Shown here: positions 48,362 through 56,841 of the stretch, in pieces
How positions within the stretch are numbered: position 1 is the stretch's first letter
How the letters are laid out: every line of letters begins with the position of its first letter
Assembly (NCBI GenBank): GCA_022592445.1
Contig: JABYQR010000104.1
Location: forward strand, 58,240-122,239
DNA length: 64,000 bases
Direction: 5' to 3'
DNA from: Cytidiella melzeri
Lineage: Eukaryota > Basidiomycota > Agaricomycetes > Polyporales > Irpicaceae
Made by a program: the position numbers and the translations under genes
Notes under the pieces: model-generated
Databases searched by the model: none
What the model saw: only the letters and a program-made list of their open reading frames with translations
Told to the model about the DNA's origin: nothing

Positions 48362-48426
48362 ATGACGGCGCGGATTGTCAGTTTTAGTGTCAGCACACTC
48401 TACAAACTAACAATCCGCGCCATCAT
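48362..48426. repeat. Inverted repeat between the tandem reductases
   Basis: Arm 1 at 48362-48382 (ATGACGGCGCGGATTGTCAG plus T) and arm 2 at 48406-48426 are inverted copies matching at 19 of 21 positions, with a 23-bp spacer. It could form a hairpin, serve as a paired binding site, or be the remnant of a tiny inverted-repeat transposon. No target duplication was seen. Confidence 0.6.
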
Positions 48427-48845
48427 GTTCTGCATTCAGCATCCCTGAAAATTACTATATATGGCAGGAGCACAAGCAACTGCTTCAGGGAGCTCCGCGA
48501 CCGTCTCTGCGTTTGTCTCCCTGTCTCCCTGACGTCTGGAACCGAGACTAATTGTCTCCCATCATCGGACGTGCTGCGACGTTGGACATCGCGCTCTGAC
48601 GCATGGCGGATGTTTGAACACAGCAGTATTATATAATGCTCCCGCGAAAGGGTGAGTATACTGCACACTCTCGGGGAAAGACTAAGTGAGCATGACTTAC
48701 TCCGAGTCGAATCCCGTCATACGATTTACGTTCAAACATGATGTGTTACTACTGAAGCTGATATCCAGCTACTACTTATATCGTGGGCGATCACGACTTG
48801 GAGGGATGTCTCTCCCGCCGCATTAGCTTTTCTATCACTCGAAAA
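48427..48845. promoter_or_regulatory. Upstream region of quinone reductase copy 2
   Basis: Divergent copy of the region before copy 1, with the same late block (GCGATCACGACTTGGAG) 40-60 bp before the start. A TTATATAATG stretch at about 48,629-48,638 could act as a TATA element. Confidence 0.45.
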
Positions 48846-50242
48846 ATGTCGCTGCCCACAAACATACAAGCTATCACTTTCGCAAAGACCGGAGGTGTAG
48901 AGGTGCTAGAGAAAACAAGCGTGCCATTCCCTCAGCAGAAACCCGGCGATATCGTCGCAAAGGTGTGTTGCCTACAGTGGTTCTCAGATCTGGCTGCTCT
49001 AATTTTGGATCGACCTCACAATCCACTGTAGATCATCTATGGAGCTGTCAACATGGTCGACACATTCATCAGGCACGTACACACTGCGCATCATCGTTGA
49101 TATAACTAATTTGAAGTACATTTATGTACTTGAAGAAAGGGCGTGTACCCTCTCCCTTCTTTCCCTCACACAAGCGGTGTCGAGGCTTCTGGAGTCATCG
49201 TGAAGCTGCCCACAGACCCGGCGGTTTTGGAAGACAAGTGGTACAAATTACGGAATTACAAGATAGGGGACAAAGTTGCTATCGTATGTCTCTCATATCA
49301 ACTATAAATTCCTTTAAATGGCACTGAGGTCTATGCTTGTAATAGAGCGGACTGGGGCTTCATGCAGAGTATGTGTCCAAGCCTTGGAAGGAAGTATACC
49401 CTCTACCACATGAGCTGTCGCTCGAAACTGGTGCAGCAATATTGTCACACGGTACGCCTCTCAAGTACATGCCAGCTGACAGATAACTAATGCTCGCTCG
49501 CTGCATACCAGGTCTTACTGTTCTAACGCTCATGACCGAGGCTTACAATGTTCAAAAAGGCGACACCATTCTCATCCACACGGTCGCCGGCGGCCTTGGT
49601 CTACTCTTCACCGCATACGCCAAGTCTCGTGGTGCTACAGTCATTGGCACAACCTCCACGCCGGAGAAGGCAGAGATCGCAAAGTCATACGGTGCGGACC
49701 ATGTGATTCTGTACACCAAAGAGAACACGGTCGAGCGGGTTCTGGAGATCACAAAGGGAGAAGGCGTCCACGCTGTATTCGACGGCATTGGAAAAATACG
49801 TACGTGCTAGTTGCATTGCAAATATTGTACGAACAGAACGCTTACATCAGTGCAGATTCCTAGCCAACTTTGATCTTTTACGCCGCAAGGGAACACTTGT
49901 CGCACTTGGCAACACGACTGGTGTGCCAGACCCTATATCCCCACTCAAACTCGGCCCAAAGAATCTGAAGCTAGTCCGTCCAAGGTAAGTAACTCTTAGT
50001 AGTAACGAGTGCCTGGGACTAAGGTGTTATTCTCCAGCACGAACACCTATATCGTCACGCCCGAGGAAGCGCATCCCTACTTCGTCGAACTTGGTGACGC
50101 GCTCAAGAGCGGGCTGTTCAAGATTCGGATTGAGAAGACATTCCCATTCACCGCTGAGGGGGTCCAGGCGGCGCAAACCGAGCTTGCGACTCCCGGCAAC
50201 AAGGTTGCGGGTAAAATTCTGATCAAGATTGGGGAAGAATGA
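48846..50242 (+). CDS. NADPH:quinone oxidoreductase, zeta-crystallin type (copy 2)
   Basis: Tandem paralogue of the upstream gene with the same exon layout. ATG 48846 (MSLPTNIQAITFAKTGGVEV), IIYGAVNMVDTFIR | KGVYPLPSFPHTSGVEASGV, SGLGLHAEYVSKPWKEVYPL, LTVLTLMTEAYNVQKGDTIL, HTVAGGLGLLFTAYAKSRGA, then FLANFDLLRRKGTLVALGNT and NTYIVTPEEAHPYFVELGDA to KIGEE, TGA at 50240-50242. Two splice sites differ from copy 1. The donor at 49073 is GC instead of GT. Near 49,800 one base is missing relative to copy 1, so the frame survives only if a second GT at 49804 is used, giving GKIRT where copy 1 has GKDT. The coding parts are otherwise clean and highly similar, so the gene is probably still used, but transcript evidence would decide. 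Confidence 0.8.
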
Positions 50243-51660
50243 AGTGTGTGGTAAAGTACCGAGGAAATCAATGTACATACAGTCGTTTGCATTATTTCGT
50301 AAAACCAGCGCGATTTTTTTCGTCGTGTTCGGCCTTATTTGCTCTGCCAGAGCCGTAACAGTGTGACTAACTTGCAAGACACAATTGTGAGTGCCTCGTT
50401 AATCGAGGTCCATTCACAGCTTGAGAAAATTGGAAAAATACTGTAGCATACCACAGCATGTGCTTGTTACAGTCGTAAAGAGTCAATGCTAGGCAACGAG
50501 AGGCACCATGTCTGAGTTGGCAACGCCCGCGTACAAGTCACAATTCTTGATCTGCTAAACATGGCCAATTAACAAAGTGGAATATGTGTGCGAGGGGTAG
50601 AGGCTGTTAAGCTTCGAAGATGAGTCTTATTATTCTTGCTGCTTCAGCAGCTCTGCTTATATACATGTCTGTATCTACTTATGTAAGCAACTACTATACA
50701 TGTCTACTTCAGCTATTCTACTGTATTACTAAGTGCATGACTCATGCATGACTCATTGTATGACTAGGTTCAGCACTTGTACCAGAGGCATACATAATGA
50801 GTAAATGACTCATGCTAGTACTTGTCCTCAGACGTACACTTTAGGCGTCCTCTGGAGTTGTACTACATGCTTTCCATGTCATTTCCTATGCTACTAGAAC
50901 ACAGGCGTACATATATGTGCAGTATCCCTATAGTGCTATACTACTTAGTCTACATAACCCATATCTGTACATCTCAGCTAATGTGATGGTTACTACTGGA
51001 GTTACCATATACGGCTGCATAATTCCCTTAACAAGACTGTGGGAACTCAGCTACCTTAAAGTGTCCTTATAACAAGGCCTGGGAAACTACATATTATATT
51101 ATATAGTTTTAACAGGCCAATCACAGCGAAAAAATTGCGCGAAGTTCACAAAATAATGCAAACGACTGTAAGGGAATTATCTTGTCGTGGTGTGCTGGTG
51201 CTTAGTAGGAGGCCTCGACTCGGACTTGGTTGTTGAAACTCGGGCGCTACAGTAGCTACACAACAGTCTGGAAAGGGAAGGTGAGTTTGTACTCCGAGTC
51301 AACGAACAGCGACAAAGATGTCGGCAACCTGGTCTCCCATGGGAAAATTCAGGTAAAGGTGAAATCAGGCCGTCGTTGTATGCATCGCGCATGAGGTGAG
51401 ATCGGATTTATTGTAATGCAGCCACTTCCATAAGTACTATGCTTTAGGTACTGTTTGTAAAACTTTGGCGGTCAGTCCATTGCGCTGAGAAGTCTCAACC
51501 GAAATAGATTAAGAGTACAAGGAAATATACCTGTGCATCTGTATAACACACTGTAATTTCCCCAGACAGTTTAAGGAGAGGGCTATAAAACAATAAAATG
51601 ATGCAGAGCCTGTTGGGGGAGTTGGATACATAATAGCAAGTCCTAGTAATGATGATGGGC
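50243..51660. other. AT-rich, gene-free region
   Basis: No coding exon in either strand. Short direct repeats such as ATGACTCATG recur near 50,735-50,810. This marks the change from the gene-rich part to the transposon-rich part of the window. Confidence 0.5.
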
Positions 51661-51702
51661 TGGGATTGGGATTGGGATTGGGATTGGGATTGGGATTGGG
51701 AT
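51661..51702. repeat. TGGGAT hexanucleotide array, 7 copies
   Basis: Seven exact tandem copies of TGGGAT (42 bp). The + strand has a GGG run every six bases, the pattern needed for a four-stranded G-quadruplex. It is similar to, but not the same as, the telomere repeat TTAGGG. Confidence 0.9.
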
Positions 51703-51793
51703 TTCATCAGAATGATACAAACACTTGAACATGACCTTATGCATCATGGTGAGGTGAGTTGGAATGGAAGTGCTGTTGTGGATTGAAAGTGTT

Positions 51794-51874
51794 GCACTGA
51801 GTTGGAAATGGATGAATTGGGCACTGAGTTGGGGATGGATGAATTGGGCACTAAGTTGGGGATGGATGAATTGG
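51794..51874. repeat. 27-bp minisatellite, 3 copies
   Basis: Three near-identical 27-bp units starting GCACTGAGTTGG and ending GATGAATTGG (51794-51820, 51821-51847, 51848-51874), with 1-3 differences between units. Its GGATTGG/GAATTGG wording echoes the nearby hexanucleotide array. Confidence 0.85.
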
Positions 51875-52299
51875 GGCTATTAAACAGATTGGATTGGTCA
51901 AGTTGATGGGATCAGATTGGAGACTGGTGATCAGATCGGAATGGATGGATCAGACTTGGTAATCGGACCAGATCATAACAAAGGGCCAGTGTGAGATGAA
52001 ACAAGGGTGTTACAAACGGTCTTCACACCCTATTATTTTCCTTTACTTCTTCGATTACCTTGATAACCAGTTATCTTCTTTTACAATTGCCTTGATGATC
52101 CAACTCGTCTTTCCTCCATCATTCCCTGATCCACATCGCCTCCGTTCAACAGGGACTATTATGTTATCAGTTGCCTTCTGATGTCCATTCAAACCTTGGA
52201 CCTAATTCCGATTGGTTACCATTGCTTTATTTCAACCCTCGGTCTTTCCATACCTCCGTTACCACTCCATCGGGTCCAACCCCGCCTATCCCCTGTTTC
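51875..52299. other. Gene-free, older repeat sequence
   Basis: No gene. Its right end carries a roughly 30-bp stretch (CCTATCCCCTGTTTCGGATC) that recurs just right of the R1 LTR at 53,029-53,070. The R1 insertion therefore landed in an existing tandem repeat or in a related retroelement body. Confidence 0.4.
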
Positions 52300-52304
52300 G
52301 GATC

Positions 52305-53028
52305 TGTAACAGTTAAGGTTACTACTCACCAGGTAAGTTGATAAACTGAGGGGAGTTGATGGAGATAGAGAGTAAGAGGTGTGGTGAGCAAAGTACTGTG
52401 AGGTACTGAGTAGTCCTAGTTCAACAGAGTGGATAAGACTGAGGGGATATGCCCTCAGGAGTGCCTCTATATATACATGAAGGGGAGGACCCCAGGTACT
52501 ACCCTAAGACCCCTAATACCTACATGAGTAAGCGAAGTAATCTACCTTACTAAGCATGCCCTATGCCCTAGTGGTGCCACTTCAATAATCAACCAATAGC
52601 AATTGTCCCCATGACCTGACCCCATGACCCAGCTCCAAGGCTAGACTTGTTCTAGCTTGTTCTAAGACAAGGCTAGACTTTTCCAGAAGGTTCTATACTA
52701 TGACATCATCTAATGGAATGTTCTATACTATGACATCATAGTTCCAGCAAGTTCCACAAGGTTCCAGAGAGTTCTATCATGTGATACACAGATAAGGAAA
52801 GGAGCGCATCAGCGCATCAGAGACAGGAGGCGCATCAGCGCATCAATTGATAGGCACTGAGAATAAGCGCCGGAATAGGCGCCTGATAAGCGCCAGATAA
52901 GCGCTGGATAAGCGCCTAAATAGACGCCGGATAAGCGCTGGATAAGCGCTTGACAAGCGCTTAAATATTCCCAATAATACCGTTGCCTGGTAAGGCAAGT
53001 CTTGTAGAAACATTGAAAATCTGTGACA
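52305..53028. mobile_element. Solo LTR, family R1, copy 1 (complete)
   Basis: A 724-bp LTR beginning TGTAACAG and ending CTGTGACA (imperfect inverted ends), flanked by a 5-bp target duplication GGATC at 52300-52304 and 53029-53033. It has a TATA-like CTCTATATATACATG stretch near 52,468. Internal coding sequence is absent, so this is a solo LTR left by recombination between the two LTRs of an element. Copies 2 and 3 of the same family lie at 54233 and 55941. Confidence 0.85.
52801..52967. repeat. Minisatellite inside R1 copy 1
   Basis: First a GGCGCATCAGCGCATC repeat (52,801-52,845), then about eight imperfect units built on GATAAGCGC (52,863-52,967). Open frames over this stretch are by-products of the repetition. 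In R1 copy 3 only the beginning is present, before the chromovirus LTR interrupts. Confidence 0.7.
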
Positions 53029-53033
53029 GGATC

Positions 53034-53454
53034 CAACTCTGTCTATCCCCTGTTTCGGGTTCAACCCCTTCTCCATTGATCTCTGCCTCATGTTTCCCCT
53101 TTCTATTGTTCCTTGTTTCCGCACCTTGATGGTCTTTTCTCTCATTGGCTTTCCAGAGTAGTGGCTGTTCTCTGTGCATTGTTCTTCCTTTCTGTTTCTC
53201 CGATTCGCTACCACTACCTTGGACTGGTCCAAAAGTAGTTAGGTCAACATGTATAAATAGCCGTTAGACATGGGGCTAGAACCTCAGTCTATCCACTTCG
53301 TATCAATATTCCTTCTATCGAACCATCATCTGTCTGCCACTGTGCTTGACAGCGACCGCGCGGCCTAGACCATCATCAGACCTTGAGTGTAGCTACACCA
53401 GGGGGTTCTGACCTGACAACTTGTCCCTTGACAATAGTCGGTCTTAACAAAGGG
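53034..53454. other. Gene-free spacer between R1 copy 1 and R2 copy A
   Basis: No gene. It contains TATAAATA at 53252-53259 and reads like the remains of an older LTR or leader, but its limits are not visible. Confidence 0.35.
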
Positions 53455-54209
53455 TGTTGTGGATGGCCCGACTAGCCCTTATTTTTTGCAATCTACCTCT
53501 TGCTTTTATCTTTAAAACCTGGGGCTACAACCCAGTTGCAATTCTCTTTGCACAAACCCCTTGCACGTCTATTAAGCACCCGTATCACGTGGCTTAGATG
53601 CTCTACATGGTCACATTACTTGCTACTACGTCACACTGGCCTGTGACTCAGCTGATGTAAGATCACATGGCTACAACCACATGGCTCAGCCCATAGCTAG
53701 GGTTTGACGTCATAGATACTGTTCACATGGACTCCTTTTGTTCTTTCCCTATTGTTCTCTTTATGGAAGAATGTTCTCACAGGTGTGGGAATGGAATACA
53801 ATAGTTGGTCTCCTTTGAGATAGATTCTCTCACGAGTGGAGGTCTTGGCAAAGTCTAGATAATAGCTATTTTTCTCCTTTAGGTAGTTCTATTGTTCTTT
53901 GTTCACACAACTTCTTGCAAAGCCTGCCCTTAACATGATCTGTGCGCAGGTCCCTGAAGTCTATATAAACAGCTGCATGTACGTTCCTAGCCCCCCATCT
54001 CGACCTCTCGGTCTTTACTGGGCTAGGTAAGCAAACCCCTCTTGTACTACATAGCGGGTAGTATCAATACTAACTTGGTCTTTACTGGGCTAGATACCTG
54101 CATAAGGTCTATAGTTGGTGAGAGCATTGTGCTACATGCCTGCCACCACCTTGTCGCCGTCTTCCACTTTGTGTCCCTAGCTGCTGTGTTGAGCTCCGTC
54201 TCTGTGACA
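53455..54209. mobile_element. Solo LTR, family R2, copy A
   Basis: A 755-bp LTR from TGTTGTGGATGG to CTCTGTGACA. Flanks are AAGGG (left) and GAGGG (right), a 5-bp duplication with one change. Shared internal landmarks with copies B and C: CGTATCACGTGGCTTAGA, GTTTGACGTCATAGATA, and two GGTCTTTACTGGGCTAG repeats. Confidence 0.75.
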
Positions 54210-54374
54210 GAGGGGCAATGGAATACACACTGTGTTACAGTTAAGGTGACTACTCACAGATAAGTTGGTAAACTTGAGGGAGTAGTGTGAGATAGAGTGT
54301 AAGAGGTGTGGTGAGCAAAGTACTAGAGAGTACTGAGTAGTCCTGGTTCAACAGAGTGGACAAGACTGAGGGGG

Positions 54375-55890
54375 TGTCGTGGATAGCCCGACTAGCCCTT
54401 AATTTCCGCAGTTTACATCTTGTTTTTATCTGTAAAACTCCGGGCTGCAATCCAGTTGCAACCTTCTCTGCACAAACTCATTTGCACGTCTATTAAGCGC
54501 CCGTATCACGTGGCTTAGACGCTCTACATGGTCACGTTACTTGCTACTACGTCACACTGGCCTGTGACTCAGCTGATGTAAGACCACATGGCTACAACCA
54601 CATGGCTCAGCCCATAGCTGTCATGGATGGCCTGACTAGCCCTTAATTTTCGCAATTTACCTCTTGTTTTTATCTGTAAAACTCCGGGCTGCAGCTCAGT
54701 TGCAACCTTTCATGCATAAACTCCTTTGCACGTCTATTAAGCGCCCGTATCACGTGGCTTAGACGCTCCACACGGTCACGTTACTTGCTACTACGTCACA
54801 CTAGCATGTGACTTAGCTCAAGTAAGACCACATGGCTACAGACACATGGCTCAGCCCATAGCTAGGGTTTGACGTCATAGATACCATCCACATGGGCTCC
54901 TTATTGTTCTTTCCCTATTGTTCTCTTTATGGAAGGATGTTCTCACAGGTGTGGGAATGGAATACAATAGTTGGTCTCCTTTTAGATAGATTCTCTCACG
55001 GGTAGAGTTCTTGGCAAGGACTAGACAATAGCTATTGTTCTCCTTTAGGTAGTTCTTTTGTTCTTCGTTCACACGGCTTCTTGCAAAGCCTGCCCTCAAC
55101 ATGGTCTGTGCGCAGGTCCCTGAAGTCTATATATACTGCTACATGTACGCTCCTAGCCCCCCATCTCGACCTCTTGGTCTTTACTGGGCTAGGTAAGCAA
55201 ACCCCCTCTGTACTACATAGCTGGTAGTACCCAATACTAACTTGGTCTTTACTGGGCTAGATATCTGAATAAGTTTGATAGCTGGTGAACGCATTGTGCT
55301 TCACGCCTGCCACCACCTCCTCGTCGTCATCCACATCGTGTCCCTGTTTATCACGTCGAGCCCTGTCTCCGTGTCAATAGCTAGGGTTTGACGTCATAGA
55401 TACTGTTCACATGGACTCCTTTTGTTCTTTCCCTATTGTTCTCTTTATGGAAGGATGTTCTCACAGGTATGGGAATGGTATACAATAGTTGGTCTCCTTT
55501 TAGATAGATTCTCTCACGAATAGAGTTCTTGGCAAGGTCTAGACAATAGCTATTGTTCTCCTTTACGGTTCTTTTGTTCTTTGTTCACACGGCTTCTTGC
55601 AAAGCCTGCCCTCAACATGGTCTGTGTGCAGGTCCTGAAGTCTATATATACTGCTGCATGTACGCTCCTAGCCCCCCATCTTGACCTCTTGGTCTTTACT
55701 GGGCTAGGTAAGCCATCCCCTCTTGTACTATATAGCTGGTAGTACAAATACTAACTTGTCTTTACTGGGCTAGATACTTGCATAAAGTTTGATAGCTGGT
55801 GAGAGCATTGTGCTTCACGCCTGCCACCACCTCCTCGTCGATATCCACTTTGTGTCCCTGTTTTTCACGTCGTGCCCCGTCTCTGTGTCA
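54375..55890. mobile_element. R2 copy B, inserted in R1 copy 2 and split by copy C
   Basis: Left part 54375-54618, right part 55382-55890, together 753 bp, from TGTCGTGGATAG to CTCTGTGTCA. The 5-bp target duplication is GGGGG (54370-54374 and 55891-55895), interrupting the R1 wording GACTGAGGGG...TATGCCCTCAGG. It is itself interrupted by copy C. Confidence 0.85.
54619..55376. mobile_element. R2 copy C, inserted inside copy B
   Basis: 758 bp from TGTCATGGATGG to CCGTGTCA, flanked by an exact 5-bp duplication ATAGC (54614-54618 and 55377-55381). Removing it restores the R2 wording CCCATAGCTAGGGTTTGACG seen in copy A. It is the youngest insertion on this side of the nest. Confidence 0.9.
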
Positions 55891-55940
55891 GGGGGTATGC
55901 CCTCAGGAGTGCCTCTATATATACATGAAGTGGAGGACCC

Positions 55941-56512
55941 TGTAACAGTAAGGTTACTACTCACCAGGTAAGCTGATAAACTTGAGGGGATAGTGTGAGA
56001 TAGAGAGTAAGAGTGGCGGTGAGCGAAGTACTGGTGGGTACTGAGTAGTCCTAGTTCAACCGAGTGGATAAGACTGAGGGGATATGCCCTCAGGAGTGCC
56101 TCTATATATACATGAAGGGGAGGACCCCAGGTACTACCCTAAGACCCCTAATACCTACATGAGTAAGCAAAGTAATCTACCTTACTAAGCATGCCCTATA
56201 CCCTAGGGATGCCACTTCAATAATCAACCAATAGCAATTGTCCCCATGACCTGACCCCATGACCCAGTCCCAAGGCTAGACTTGTTCTAGCTTGTTCTAA
56301 GACAAGGCTAGACTTTTCCAGAAGGTTCTAAGAACTATGACATCATCTAATGGAATGTTCTATACTATGCATCATAGTTCCAGCATGTTCCACAAGGTTC
56401 CAGAGAGTTCTATCATGTGATACACAGATAAGGAAAGGAGCGCATCAGCGCATCAGAGACAGGAGGCGCATCAGCGCATCAATTGATAGGCACTGAGAAT
56501 AAGTGCCGGAAT
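55941..56512. mobile_element. R1 copy 3, truncated by the chromovirus LTR
   Basis: Starts TGTAACAG at 55941 and follows R1 copy 1 closely for about 570 bp, then stops within GAATAAGTGCCGGAAT, exactly where the chromovirus LTR (TGACATGG) begins. The missing 3' part corresponds to about 52,876-53,028 of copy 1. Confidence 0.8.
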
Positions 56513-56841
56513 TGACATGGATAGTCCAACAGAGACCGGATTTTTCCAATATTTTCACAAGTTTACAGCCTTAGGCGCCTATCTAGAGCACTTATTTTCC
56601 GGCTAGGAGTGTTACCGGACCTAACCCTAACCTGGGTCACGTGACATCCTGCCTTATTTATCAATAGTCCAGACTCAAACCCTAGACTCAGTCTGGAGCG
56701 GTTCCAGATCAACCTAGGCTATTGTTCTATTGTTCCTCTTCCATTGATGGGGATTCCCCAGGGATTCCCCAGGTCTTATTGTTCTATTTGGAAACCTGAA
56801 TAGGTAACTGTACTCGTTGTGGCCCTGTGGCCAGGGTTACA
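56513..56841 (-). mobile_element. 3' LTR of the minus-strand chromovirus
   Basis: 329 bp between R1 copy 3 and the pol gene. Read on the minus strand it starts TGTAACCC and ends CCATGTCA. It is preceded on that strand by a purine run (GAAGGGGAGAGAG) that fits a polypurine tract. The first five bases of the LTR (TGTAA) supply the stop codon of pol. Left flank GGAAT (56508-56512) would be one half of the target duplication. Confidence 0.75.

Larger units (their letters stand above)
54233..55940. mobile_element. R1 copy 2, split and truncated
   Basis: Starts TGTTACAG at 54233 and matches R1 copy 1 up to 54374. It is then interrupted by R2 copy B (54375-55890) and continues from 55,891 with TATGCCCTCAGGAGTGCCTC until 55940, where R1 copy 3 begins. 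The rest of copy 2 is not in this window; if copy 3 inserted here, it should lie to the right. Confidence 0.75.

Noticed and set aside
51661..51702. Telomere-like array
   Set aside because: The unit is TGGGAT, not TTAGGG, with only seven copies and genes and transposons on both sides. It is an internal microsatellite.
52843..53232. Minus-strand open frame of about 130 codons
   Set aside because: It is made by the repeats inside the R1 LTR and runs across the LTR border and target duplication. No family match.
52305..56512. CRISPR-like or satellite array
   Set aside because: The repeats are few, long (over 700 bp) and carry LTR ends and 5-bp target duplications, which identifies them as solo LTRs.
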